Of a stretch of DNA of 26,797 nt, positions 1-6,445 are shown in pieces (the stretch's first letter is position 1; every line of letters starts with the position of its first letter). Origin of the DNA: a virus; the IMG/VR virus record IMGVR_UViG_3300020156_000073, positions 1 through 26,797 of that record; one strand, given 5' to 3'. The notes beneath the pieces are model-generated. The model was not told the DNA's origin and made no database searches. It saw only the letters and a program-made list of their open reading frames with translations. A program made the position numbers and the translations under genes.

Positions 1-1420
1 TGCGGTCCCCGAAGATGTCGTAGGCGGCTTCCAGGAAGTCCCCCCACTCCGCATCCGACGCCCCGAGCTGGACGCGGTTCTCCTGGGGGTCGAACCCACC
101 CGAGATCCCCGCCGCGCCCAGGATGCCGTCCACCACTTTCCGCCAAGTGGCGTAGGAGTCCGACCCCGGGGACGACCCCAGCACCTTCCCCTTGACGACC
201 CACGACCGGATCAGGACTCCCAGTGCGCTCAGGTACTCCGAGCGGTGCTCCCTGATCCAGTCCACCGGGTTGAAGTCGAACTCCCGAAGCTCGGGGTTCG
301 GCATCCCCGGATCGATGACGCACCGAAGGACGCGCCGGGCCATGTCACCATCGATCACGATGTTGTTACCAGTAGCAACCCACATGCGGTCGTTGGGGAG
401 CGTGATGTTCGCGTTCTTCCCCAGGAGCCTGGCCGACCACCGGGGGGTGGTGAGGAGGCCCGCCAGGACCGGGGACGAGACCTTCCCGTCCACGTTGTCG
501 AACACGACGACGCCCCCTTTCTCCTGGAGCACCGAGGTAACGGTCTTGCGCATCTCCGCATCCTCGGCGGGAAGCTCGGCGTGGACTTGGCCGCCGTGAA
601 GCTCCGCCAGCATCGCGGCAAGGAACGACTTACCGGACCCGGCCTGGTGCGCTTCGATCAGGCCCAGCTTGTAGGGCCCGGGGGAGATGAAGCGGAGCAT
701 CGGGGTAAGCGCCATGCCCACCCACGCGTTCCGGTCCGCGTCCGTCACGAACGGGAACTTCGCGATGGGCTCCAGGATCATCCGAACCGCCCGGTGAACG
801 TCCAGCTCGGTGGGCGCGTCCGGGACCGTGAACTCCAGTCCGGCGTCCGTGGCGAGTACGTACTTCGTGTCTTCGTCGTAGCCTTCGTCAGTCAACATCG
901 TGCCGTCCTTCCGGAACAGGGGGACCCCGCTCACGCCCGCCAGGTCCCGGATGTGCTCGCACAGGTGCGGACGCGATGCCAGGAGCTTGGCGACAGGCAG
1001 GGGGAAGAGGTCCACCACGGGTTCGTCTTTGCTGGTGCGCTTGACCGTGGTCATGCACTTTTCGATCTCAGCGGCCAGACCTTCGGCCGTGAGCGGGAAC
1101 GCGCCTTCGTCGTCCACGGTCACCATGACGCGGCCCTGGCGGTACAGATGCCCTAGAGCGCGCGATTCGTCACCCGCCAGTGCGGTCATGAGGTGGTACA
1201 GCTCCGCCCGGTTGTGGTAGGAGACCACCGGGAGCGTGAAGCCGGTTTCAGCGTCCACGTACTCCGCTCCGGCCGCCGCCATCTCCGAAGGGGTGGGGAC
1301 GGGCGGGAGGTCAGCGGGTGGGGCGTCGGGGTCGTTCTCTCCGTATCCTGCGGGAACGTCCATCTCCCCCAAGATCATCTTGCCGAAGTCCTGGTCATTC
1401 GGCGTGCTATTGTTTGACAT
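1..1420 (-). CDS. Helicase/primase-type AAA+ ATPase, C-terminus cut by window edge
   Basis: The reading frame is open from an ATG at 1420 to the window edge, giving 473 codons without a stop. A Walker A loop (AGSGKS) lies near residue 260, a Walker B-like VVVFDNVDG near 305 and a sensor-like WVATGNN near 348, followed by an arginine-rich RRVLRC segment. This order fits the P4/SF3-like helicase half of phage primase-helicases. The gene lies downstream of a separate prim-pol gene on the same strand, so the two probably act together in replication initiation or fork unwinding. The first 100 residues are acidic and proline-rich with no recognised domain. An in-frame ATG at 1426 is an alternative start; neither has a strong ribosome site. 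The ATPase class is fairly certain; helicase activity is inferred from family and context. Confidence 0.75.
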   Translation of the reverse strand, partial: MSNNSTPNDQDFGKMILGEMDVPAGYGENDPDAPPADLPPVPTPSEMAAAGAEYVDAETGFTLPVVSYHNRAELYHLMTALAGDESRALGHLYRQGRVMVTVDDEGAFPLTAEGLAAEIEKCMTTVKRTSKDEPVVDLFPLPVAKLLASRPHLCEHIRDLAGVSGVPLFRKDGTMLTDEGYDEDTKYVLATDAGLEFTVPDAPTELDVHRAVRMILEPIAKFPFVTDADRNAWVGMALTPMLRFISPGPYKLGLIEAHQAGSGKSFLAAMLAELHGGQVHAELPAEDAEMRKTVTSVLQEKGGVVVFDNVDGKVSSPVLAGLLTTPRWSARLLGKNANITLPNDRMWVATGNNIVIDGDMARRVLRCVIDPGMPNPELREFDFNPVDWIREHRSEYLSALGVLIRSWVVKGKVLGSSPGSDSYATWRKVVDGILGAAGISGGFDPQENRVQLGASDAEWGDFLEAAYDIFGDR

Positions 1421-1465
1421 ATACATCCCATCCCAGTTGTAGTTTCAGTTCGTTCGGGGTGTTAT

Positions 1466-1484
1466 GGGCGGTTTGCTCCCGCCC
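1466..1484. other. Hairpin in leader of the ATPase gene
   Basis: A perfect 6-bp stem (GGGCGG/CCGCCC) encloses a 7-base loop, 46-64 bases upstream of the minus-strand start at 1420. It could belong to the leader of that gene. No function can be read from sequence alone. Confidence 0.4.
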
Positions 1485-1497
1485 TGTAAGAGGGGAA

Positions 1498-1523
1498 AAG
1501 CCCCCGGCGCAAGCCGGGGGCTT
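1498..1523 (-). terminator. Rho-independent terminator after the prim-pol gene
   Basis: An 11-bp perfect stem (AAGCCCCCGGC/GCCGGGGGCTT) has a 4-base loop. Read on the minus strand it is followed by a TTTT run, and it sits 10 bases past the prim-pol stop. The downstream ATPase gene on the same strand would then depend on readthrough or its own promoter. Confidence 0.75.
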
Positions 1524-1532
1524 ACTCGTATC

Positions 1533-2396
1533 TTACGCCGTCCCCCGGCGGCTCACTCCGGCGTTCCAGCCGGATTCGAAGGTCCGGCGCTGGGCGGCTT
1601 CGTCGTCACCGGCCCCGATGTCGGCCATGATCCCACGGCATACTTCCCACGCCTCCGCATACAGGAGGACATCCGCCGCCGCCAGGCGGAAGGCGGTCTT
1701 ATTGAGGGTGTCGTTCCGCGAGCCTCCCGGAGCCTGGCGCAGCGTTTCCAGGGCTTGCCCGGTCTGGTACCGGGCCCAGGACGTGCCGGGCCGGGCCGCC
1801 CGCATGGCGTCCCCCTGGCGTTCGTACCGCCTTTTCTGGCACAGCTCCACGAGCCACGCCGGGGCGGTGGCGATGAACGTACGCCGCTCCCCTTCGTAGG
1901 CGATGACGTGGTACCCGCTCCATCCGGGGGCCCGCACGTACCCGCGCTCCCCCCGCACGTCAAGGCCCGGCCCCAGCCGGTTGGTGTTGCCCGTGGAGTT
2001 GGCGACGCCTTCGGACCACCGGAAGTACACGTGTGCGCCTCCCGAACGGGTCTGGACCATGAGCGTGTTCGGGATGCGGCCGTGCTTCAGGACCAGGTTC
2101 ACCCACGTGTCCAGCCCGTCCACGCCCTTCTTCACGTCGATGTCCACCACGAAGACGTTCGACTCCTCACCCGTGGCGATCCCGACGCCGAACCCCGCGA
2201 ACTCCCCAGTCCACCACTCCTGGATCACGTCGGGGTCGGTGGTGGCGAGATCGGGCCACGCCTTCACAGCGGGCGTGCCGGTGCCGGGAGTGAGCGGGAA
2301 GACCCGCAGACCCAGGCGCGAGGCGGCGTATGCCGCCGCTCCCGGGGTGGGGGCTTGGCCTCCCGCGCTGGTGTCTCCAAATTTCACCGTTGTCAC
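1533..2396 (-). CDS. Prim-pol domain DNA primase/polymerase
   Basis: This is a 287-residue protein of the bifunctional primase-polymerase (Prim-Pol, archaeo-eukaryotic primase-like) family. The catalytic acidic motif DID is at residues 85-87 (context VFVVDIDVKKG), and the SGGAHVYF motif at 118-125 supplies the usual serine/histidine. The start is taken as GTG at 2396 because GGAAGGA lies just upstream; longer ATG-less extensions lack such a site. The family normally fuses this domain to a helicase in one protein of 600 or more residues. Here the helicase-like half is a separate gene downstream on the same strand. It probably makes primers at the phage fork. Domain assignment is strong; specificity is unknown. 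Confidence 0.85.
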   Translation of the reverse strand: MTTVKFGDTSAGGQAPTPGAAAYAASRLGLRVFPLTPGTGTPAVKAWPDLATTDPDVIQEWWTGEFAGFGVGIATGEESNVFVVDIDVKKGVDGLDTWVNLVLKHGRIPNTLMVQTRSGGAHVYFRWSEGVANSTGNTNRLGPGLDVRGERGYVRAPGWSGYHVIAYEGERRTFIATAPAWLVELCQKRRYERQGDAMRAARPGTSWARYQTGQALETLRQAPGGSRNDTLNKTAFRLAAADVLLYAEAWEVCRGIMADIGAGDDEAAQRRTFESGWNAGVSRRGTA

Positions 2397-2488
2397 ATGC
2401 GTATCCTTCCGTCTTTGGTCGTCGGCCTCCAACACTACCCGGTGTGCTACCGTTATCGGAGCGGGGCCCGCCAACCACTAGTCACCAG

Positions 2489-2505
2489 ACAACTACTATC
2501 GTTGT
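2489..2505. promoter_or_regulatory. Inverted repeat in divergent intergenic region, possible operator
   Basis: ACAAC-N7-GTTGT is a perfect inverted repeat in the 186-base region between the divergent genes starting at 2396 and 2583. Its spacer contains TACTAT, which resembles a -10 element on the plus strand, but no matching -35 is seen. Promoters for the two genes must lie here, but I cannot place them with confidence. Confidence 0.3.
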
Positions 2506-2582
2506 TCGGGCCGGTTGCTGGACTCGACACGGGCCCCGCACACGCGATTGACGAACGATCGAAGATGAAGGAGACCACCACC

Positions 2583-3146
2583 ATGAACGAAGCAACACCC
2601 AAGACCCTTGACGTGCTCTCGGAGGAGTTCGCGGACTTCGCCCTGGACGAAATCGAAGAGTTCGACTCCTTGGCCGACCGCAGCGAAACCTTGATGGAAG
2701 CCGCCCACCAGAGCTTCAAAGCGCGGCTTCTGGGCTTCGGGTCCTCATTCAAGGACGGAGCCCACACGGGCCACATGCCCGGGACGGCCCCGGTTCGCGG
2801 GGAGCGGTGCCCGGCGTGCCGGTGGGCGGACGTGGCGATCATGCGCGTGGACACGTGCGAGGACAACCACACGTACGTCCTGGCGCTCATGGGCAAGTCC
2901 ATCGTGCCGGGCGAAGACCACCGCATCCGCACCGTGTGGACCGAAGACCCGATGGAAGTCCTTCGGAACCTGTTCGTGCCGACCCGGGGCCCGCGCGCCA
3001 ACGCGTCGGGCCGGAAGATCCCGTTCCCGAACGCCGTGGCCTTCCGCCACGCCGCGAAGGTGGACGAGCGGTTGGGGAAAGTGCTGGAAGAGCACGGCCA
3101 CCTCATTCCCGACCCCGAGCCGGAGGCTCCTTACCTGGAGTTTTAG
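2583..3146 (+). CDS. Hypothetical protein with a Cys-x2-Cys motif
   Basis: The 187-residue protein has an acidic N-terminal half (residues 8-40) and a basic, mixed C-terminal half. C76-P-A-C79, C92 and H96 could bind zinc, but the spacing matches no family I recognise. The start at 2583 is chosen because AAGGAGA lies 8 bases upstream; an in-frame ATG at 2565 overlaps that ribosome site and is less likely. The gene stands alone, divergent from prim-pol and followed by the promoter of the small-gene cassette. Its function is unknown. Confidence 0.8.
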   Translation: MNEATPKTLDVLSEEFADFALDEIEEFDSLADRSETLMEAAHQSFKARLLGFGSSFKDGAHTGHMPGTAPVRGERCPACRWADVAIMRVDTCEDNHTYVLALMGKSIVPGEDHRIRTVWTEDPMEVLRNLFVPTRGPRANASGRKIPFPNAVAFRHAAKVDERLGKVLEEHGHLIPDPEPEAPYLEF

Positions 3147-3163
3147 TGGAAACCGACCCCCAG

Positions 3164-3192
3164 TTGCGTGATACGGGACGCCGTGCTAGATT
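3164..3192 (+). promoter_or_regulatory. Sigma-70-type promoter for the small membrane-protein cassette
   Basis: TTGCGT and TAGATT are separated by 17 bases, and the -10 is preceded by TGC (extended -10). The -10 lies inside a small palindrome, CTAGATTCTAG. No other gene lies between it and the cassette start at 3346. Confidence 0.7.
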
Positions 3193-3198
3193 CTAGTG

Positions 3199-3345
3199 GT
3201 CTCTCCGAAGAGCGAAGCGAATTCACTCAGAGGATGCCGGTTGGGGGAACTCTCCGGTAAGGGGCCGCTCTGGTAGAGGGGTGGCAGGGCGGCCCGACAT
3301 CGAACTTCACTCCCAAGATCCAAGATCAACGACGAAAGGACGCGA
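3199..3345 (+). other. Long structured leader with a possible mini-ORF
   Basis: About 147 bases separate the expected transcript start from the first ATG. An ATG at 3234 with GAGG just before it opens an 8-codon frame ending with TAA at 3260. Directly after it, GGGCCGC (3262-3268) can pair with GCGGCCC (3289-3295), while CTCT/AGAG inside offers an alternative fold. This resembles a regulatory leader, but no known riboswitch is recognised. Confidence 0.4.
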
Positions 3346-3522
3346 ATGGAACTTTACGAACGAATGTATCTGGTCTTCGCAACCATCCTGTTCATCATGA
3401 ACATGGCGCTGGCCGTGCGGAACATGGTGGCCCCCGGCGCTAAGGCGTGGCTCGCCATCATCAATATGGCCGCCGCTTTCTTCGTGGGGATCAGCATCCT
3501 GAACATGGTGGTGGGCTCGTGA
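3346..3522 (+). CDS. Small membrane protein, 58 residues
   Basis: An ATG preceded by ACGAAAGGA opens a 58-residue frame. Two hydrophobic stretches, residues 8-24 and 35-57, are separated by a short RNMVAPGAKAW turn, so the protein probably forms a two-helix membrane hairpin. Its stop overlaps the GTG start of the lipoprotein gene (GTGA), which indicates translational coupling. No family is recognised. Small two-helix phage membrane proteins include holins and superinfection-exclusion proteins, but nothing here decides between them. Confidence 0.7.
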   Translation: MELYERMYLVFATILFIMNMALAVRNMVAPGAKAWLAIINMAAAFFVGISILNMVVGS

Positions 3523-3869
3523 AGACGCGCACCATCGCGGGCACAGCGGCCCTGTTCGGGGCCCTGGTCTTCAGTGCCGGATGCGTGGCCGAACCGGAGT
3601 CCGGGACGGTCACGGAGAAGGAGTACGAGGAGGCCCACAGCTCCACGACCCAGGATTGCCGAACCACCACGACCACGCGGAACGGCCGCACCACGTCCAC
3701 GACGAATTGCACGCCCCGGACGGTCTACTACCCCGAGTGCTACGAAATCGACTACGAAGACGAAGCCACGGGCGAGACCGGGGAGGATTGCGTCTCTGAG
3801 GAGCTGTACGAAGCTCTGGAAGTCGGGGACCACTACACCAAGGGAATGAAGGTGTCCGATGCTTCGTAG
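3519..3869 (+). CDS. Predicted phage lipoprotein
   Basis: The GTG start overlaps the previous stop by four bases and gives 116 residues. The N-terminus is a lipoprotein signal: KTR, a hydrophobic stretch, then LVFSAGC with the lipidated cysteine expected at residue 22. The mature part is about 95 residues, acidic at its ends. Its middle is threonine-rich (TTTTTRNGRTTSTTN) and it has several cysteines (at TQDCR, TNCTP, PECYE, EDCVS) that could form disulfides outside the cell. Phage lipoproteins are known to block infection by other phages (for example T5 Llp and some prophage proteins). That role is inferred here, not shown. Confidence 0.75.
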   Translation: MKTRTIAGTAALFGALVFSAGCVAEPESGTVTEKEYEEAHSSTTQDCRTTTTTRNGRTTSTTNCTPRTVYYPECYEIDYEDEATGETGEDCVSEELYEALEVGDHYTKGMKVSDAS

Positions 3870-4140
3870 CGTCTCCGAACGGTACGTGGAAGACCAGATC
3901 CGCCGGTACCCGAACCTGGACCGCGCGTACTTCATCAAGTCCGAGCGGACCGAACTCCTGGCCCTGGTGGCGCTGTACATCATCCTGTACGGGGCGGTCC
4001 TGTGGCTCCTGTGGGTGATCTCGGGGCCCGACTTCGCCACTGGAGCCGGGACCGCGTACCTCGGGTACACGGTCGCCACCGTGTGGGAGCGCCTGGGGCG
4101 GATCGCCGCTTTCAAGCGCTTGATGGGGGAGGACGACTAG
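3859..4140 (+). CDS. Small membrane protein, 93 residues
   Basis: The ATG lies 11 bases inside the lipoprotein gene, so the two are probably translated together. A basic, soluble N-terminal section (residues 1-32) is followed by hydrophobic segments at about 33-52 and 57-75 and a charged tail ending GEDD. This suggests two membrane helices with both ends inside the cell. No family is recognised. Confidence 0.75.
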   Translation: MLRSVSERYVEDQIRRYPNLDRAYFIKSERTELLALVALYIILYGAVLWLLWVISGPDFATGAGTAYLGYTVATVWERLGRIAAFKRLMGEDD

Positions 4141-4253
4141 TGGAAGAGTTCGTGGGTTGCATCGGCTCCATTGCGGGCCTGATCGTCTTCGGGCTCGTGG
4201 TCTGGGTCCTCATCGAATTGGGGACCTACCTCCACGGTCTGAACGGCTGGTGA
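4140..4253 (+). CDS. Single-helix membrane micro-protein, 37 residues
   Basis: The GTG overlaps the last base of the preceding stop codon (TAGTG). The 37 residues hold one membrane helix, residues 8-27 (IGSIAGLIVFGLVVWVLIEL), and a short polar tail ending NGW. The overlap with the upstream gene and the matching codon style make it a likely real gene despite its size. Function unknown. Confidence 0.6.
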   Translation: MEEFVGCIGSIAGLIVFGLVVWVLIELGTYLHGLNGW

Positions 4254-4256
4254 CGC

Positions 4257-4400
4257 GTGCCGCGTAGCCTCGCCATCCTCTCCATCGTGGCCGCCGCCGT
4301 GCTGGCCGCGCTCCAGCTCCCTGGATATGCCATCCTTCCGCTGGGCCTCACCATCATGGTGAACGGCCAGAAGTGGAACAAACCCAAGAAAGAGGACTGA
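4257..4400 (+). CDS. Membrane micro-protein, 47 residues
   Basis: The GTG start lies three bases after the previous stop. A helix of about residues 4-19, a short turn with proline and glycine, and a second hydrophobic stretch to residue 35 are followed by a strongly basic tail (GQKWNKPKKED). It is probably a small inner-membrane protein with its tail in the cytoplasm. No family is recognised, and the ribosome site is weak, so translation likely depends on coupling. Confidence 0.55.
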   Translation: MPRSLAILSIVAAAVLAALQLPGYAILPLGLTIMVNGQKWNKPKKED

Positions 4401-4402
4401 AG

Positions 4403-4552
4403 ATGCGAAAGTTCAGCAAGGAAGCGCGCGAGGACTGGCCCGTGGGTTGCGTGGTGGCGTTCTTCGTGTTCGCCATCCTGGTCAACCTCGGGTGGATCAG
4501 CCTCCTGGCGTGGCTGGTCATCGAAGTCATTCAGTGGATCGGACGCCACTAG
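4403..4552 (+). CDS. Membrane micro-protein, 49 residues
   Basis: The ATG lies two bases after the previous stop, and AAAGAGGA within the end of that gene serves as ribosome site. A charged head (RKFSKEARED) precedes a long hydrophobic run, residues 13-46, which could be one long helix or a helical hairpin, and a GRH tail. Its stop is followed at once by the GTG of the next gene. Function unknown. Confidence 0.6.
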   Translation: MRKFSKEAREDWPVGCVVAFFVFAILVNLGWISLLAWLVIEVIQWIGRH

Positions 4553-4795
4553 GTGGCCGACGAAACACCGAGTGAGCCGGGGGCGGTCCCTGCGGGGCCG
4601 TCTCCGGACGCGATGCGATTTGCGAGGGCCCTTGGTTTGACCCTCCTCATGATCCCCGTGGGGGGTCTCGTCCTCATGATCTCTGGTAACGCCTTCCTGT
4701 ACGGTTGGCTGGAGATCGTTCCGAAGATGTCGTACGGGCAAGCGTGCGGGGGTATGGCCCTCCTGTGGCTCGTCCGATTTTTCATGTACCGATAG
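4553..4795 (+). CDS. Small membrane protein, 80 residues
   Basis: A GTG directly after the previous stop opens 80 residues. The first 20 are proline-, glycine- and acid-rich. Hydrophobic segments follow at about residues 25-48 (RALGLTLLMIPVGGLVLMIS) and 62-78, giving a two-helix membrane protein with a disordered N-terminal tail. No family is recognised. Confidence 0.65.
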   Translation: MADETPSEPGAVPAGPSPDAMRFARALGLTLLMIPVGGLVLMISGNAFLYGWLEIVPKMSYGQACGGMALLWLVRFFMYR

Positions 4796-4805
4796 GAGAC
4801 CGAAA

Positions 4806-5042
4806 ATGAACTTCAATGACGCGATGAAGAACCGTATCAGCGGTGAGCTGGTCCGCAAGCCCAAGGAAGCGCCGGTCCTCATGACCCCGGGCGAAGTCGC
4901 CAAGATCTTCCGCGTGGACCCCAAGACGGTCACGCGCTGGGCCCACGCCGGGAAGATCCGCTCCACCCGCACCCCGGGCGGCCACGTCCGCTTCTACCGT
5001 GAGGAGATCATGGAGATGGCGGAGGGCACCGGGAATGCTTAG
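4806..5042 (+). CDS. BldC-like MerR-type DNA-binding protein
   Basis: The 78-residue protein is one winged helix-turn-helix domain of MerR/BldC type. The stretch from residue 25 (LMTPGEVAKIFRVDPKTVTR) through WAHAGKIRSTRTPGGHVRFY is very close to the BldC signature of Streptomyces: LTP, EVA, FRVDPKTVTRWA, AGK and RT-GGH. BldC represses the move into development in that genus, binding DNA as a head-to-tail chain. No effector domain is present. GGAGACCGAAA precedes the ATG. The gene sits among small membrane genes, and its stop lies inside the next gene. Plausible roles are control of this cassette or interference with host BldC targets. An excisionase-like role is less likely given the closeness to BldC. 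Confidence 0.85.
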   Translation: MNFNDAMKNRISGELVRKPKEAPVLMTPGEVAKIFRVDPKTVTRWAHAGKIRSTRTPGGHVRFYREEIMEMAEGTGNA

Positions 5043-5217
5043 CCCGGAGAGCTGGTTCGTTATCAGCTCCCTGGTAGGCGGAATCTGTGCCGTCCTCTCC
5101 ATCGGGTGCGTGGTCTACGTGGTCCGGGCGGAGATGCGGAGGGTCAGAGAGGATGAAGAAGCACCGGAAACACCTCTTCGCGATGCGATGTCACGTGACG
5201 GGGAAACTGGGGTATAA
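5035..5217 (+). CDS. Single-helix membrane protein, 60 residues
   Basis: The ATG overlaps the end of the BldC-like gene by eight bases, with GAGGG upstream. Residues 8-29 (FVISSLVGGICAVLSIGCVV) form one membrane helix, followed by a charged cytoplasmic tail with many arginines and glutamates. Its last 65 bases overlap the next gene in another frame, so its true C-terminus is less certain. Function unknown. Confidence 0.55.
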   Translation: MLSPESWFVISSLVGGICAVLSIGCVVYVVRAEMRRVREDEEAPETPLRDAMSRDGETGV

Positions 5218-5404
5218 CACCCGCTCAGACGCTCGGGAAGCTCGGAGGTGGTCTCGCCTCATCAATGGGGAGAAAACCTCCGAGTGGAGCGTCTACCGAT
5301 GCCAAGGATGCAATTACTGGCACATCGGGCATAACTACAACTACCGGCAACACCTACACGAGAGGGACAACGATGAACTACAAGGACCGCCTGAAGCGGT
5401 ATGA
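5153..5404 (+). CDS. Small basic zinc-finger-like protein
   Basis: An ATG within the previous gene (overlap 65 bases) starts an 83-residue basic protein. It has a conserved-looking CHVTGK near the N-terminus and RCQGCNYWHIGH near residue 57, giving a C...C-x2-C...H pattern that could hold a zinc ion. Arginine-rich helix RSDAREARRWSR lies between. Such proteins are common in actinobacterial phages and may bind nucleic acid. GGAGGG upstream is a possible ribosome site. The function is not recognised. Confidence 0.6.
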   Translation: MKKHRKHLFAMRCHVTGKLGYNTRSDAREARRWSRLINGEKTSEWSVYRCQGCNYWHIGHNYNYRQHLHERDNDELQGPPEAV

Positions 5405-5672
5405 CGAAGAGCGCAAGCGACGCAACCGCCGCGAGAAGACCGCCGGAGGCTACACCTCCCCCCTGACCGATCCCACCAACCCGGCTTCGGTCTTCTACCA
5501 GCACCAGACGAACACCTTCTACGCGGACGGCTCCTACACCTCGGAGACCACCACGGACTCCGGCTACGCCTCGCGCTCGGACGCCTCCTACGGGTCCAGC
5601 TCCTACGACTCCGGCTCTTCGTCGTCTTCGTACGACTCGGGGTCGTCGTGCGGAGGTTCCTACGGTGAGTGA
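5373..5672 (+). CDS. Low-complexity Ser/Tyr/Gly-rich tail protein, 99 residues
   Basis: AGAGGGACA precedes the ATG. The N-terminal 30 residues are highly basic (DRLKRYDEERKRRNRREKTA). The last 45 are almost entirely Ser, Tyr, Gly and Asp, with repeats of the type SSYDSGSS. The two halves have opposite character: a basic head able to bind nucleic acid and a disordered, aromatic, low-complexity tail of the kind that self-associates. It overlaps both neighbours. No family is recognised. Confidence 0.6.
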   Translation: MNYKDRLKRYDEERKRRNRREKTAGGYTSPLTDPTNPASVFYQHQTNTFYADGSYTSETTTDSGYASRSDASYGSSSYDSGSSSSSYDSGSSCGGSYGE

Positions 5673-6066
5673 AGACACCAACACCGCTCGCGAGGAGATC
5701 AACGCGGGTTTTGACCCGCTGGAGCGCCGCATCCGGCGCGAAGGGCTCTGGGTCCCCCTGTTCACCTCGGTGGCTTGGACCGGTTCCCTGGGCCTGGTCA
5801 TCTGGAGCGGGTTCACCGGGGAAGGCTGGGACGTGCTGTCCCACGCCATCATCCTGGTGTTCGCCATCATGATGGTGTGGTTCTACTGGGACACCGAGTC
5901 CCGGCGTCGGATCGCGGCCATGAAGTATGACACCGCCGTGGGCCTCCTGGACCACCTGGCGAAGGAATACGGCTGGACGTGGGAGAAGACGGACGAAGCG
6001 GGGTCGGTGTCGCTCCACGCCCCCGAGTCCGAGGAGGACGACGAACCCGCCGACACCGAAAAGTAA
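5665..6066 (+). CDS. Two-helix membrane protein with acidic tail, 133 residues
   Basis: GTG start, overlapping the previous gene by eight bases. A soluble N-terminal part (residues 1-28) is followed by two hydrophobic segments, about 29-48 and 59-75, then an amphipathic stretch and a strongly acidic tail (ESEEDDEPADTEK). The N- and C-termini are both expected in the cytoplasm. It is the last gene before a terminator. Function unknown; a holin-like role cannot be excluded but there is no lysin gene nearby. Confidence 0.7.
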   Translation: MSEDTNTAREEINAGFDPLERRIRREGLWVPLFTSVAWTGSLGLVIWSGFTGEGWDVLSHAIILVFAIMMVWFYWDTESRRRIAAMKYDTAVGLLDHLAKEYGWTWEKTDEAGSVSLHAPESEEDDEPADTEK

Positions 6067-6078
6067 CGGCGATCACGC

Positions 6079-6109
6079 AAGGCCCGGCATCGATGGGGTG
6101 TCGGGCCTT
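6079..6109 (+). terminator. Terminator closing the small-gene cassette
   Basis: An 11-bp stem (AAGGCCCGGCA/TGTCGGGCCTT, one G-T pair) has a 9-base loop and lies 12 bases past the preceding stop. It lacks a long T-run, as is common in high-GC hosts. Confidence 0.65.
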
Positions 6110-6144
6110 CCGTATGATTAAAGTGCATCTTCCGCACGTTTCGC

Positions 6145-6150
6145 TAGGAT
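6145..6150 (+). promoter_or_regulatory. Possible -10 for a leaderless mRNA, or ribosome site
   Basis: TAGGAT ends six bases before the GTG at 6157. That is the spacing expected if transcription starts at the GTG (leaderless mRNA). The same bases contain AGGA at ribosome-site distance, and no good -35 is present, so the role is undecided. Confidence 0.3.
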
Positions 6151-6156
6151 TTCGCC

Positions 6157-6396
6157 GTGTCTCTCGTATTGCTCTTCGTGTTTGGTTATCTACTCGGTGC
6201 GATCGGATCGGGCGTCATCGTGTCCACTCCCATCCGGCGTGTCATGGGCTTCAACGACGCCCGCCACGCCGACCCCGAGACCGAAGGGGACGCCCTCCTG
6301 GTGCTCCTCGCGGTCATCGTGGGTGTGGCCGCCATGTGGCCCGTCGCCATCCCGCTGTACTACGCAAGCCGCTTCATGACCGCTCAGGTAGACTGA
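6157..6396 (+). CDS. Two-helix membrane protein, 79 residues
   Basis: A GTG start gives 79 residues with hydrophobic segments at about 2-24 (LVLLFVFGYLLGAIGSGVIV) and 46-70, separated by a charged loop containing the DARHADPETEGD stretch. It lies between two terminators and so is probably its own transcription unit. There is either no leader (a -10-like TAGGAT directly upstream) or an AGGA ribosome site. No family is recognised. Confidence 0.65.
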   Translation: MSLVLLFVFGYLLGAIGSGVIVSTPIRRVMGFNDARHADPETEGDALLVLLAVIVGVAAMWPVAIPLYYASRFMTAQVD

Positions 6397-6398
6397 CA

Positions 6399-6422
6399 GG
6401 CAGGCCCCTCCGGGGGCCTGCC
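6399..6422 (+). terminator. Terminator before the DNA polymerase gene
   Basis: A perfect 10-bp stem (GGCAGGCCCC/GGGGCCTGCC) with a TCCG tetraloop starts three bases after the preceding stop. It lies 24 bases before the polymerase start. Confidence 0.7.
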
Positions 6423-6445
6423 AGACGAAGGAAGGACTAAAGACC

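Noticed and set aside
245-1156. 303-residue plus-strand frame
   Set aside because: It is antisense to the ATPase gene, whose motifs are clear; the composition is typical of a GC-rich shadow frame.
1464-3146. 560-residue plus-strand frame across the prim-pol gene
   Set aside because: Only the last 187 residues follow a ribosome site and look like protein; the rest is the opposite strand of the prim-pol gene.
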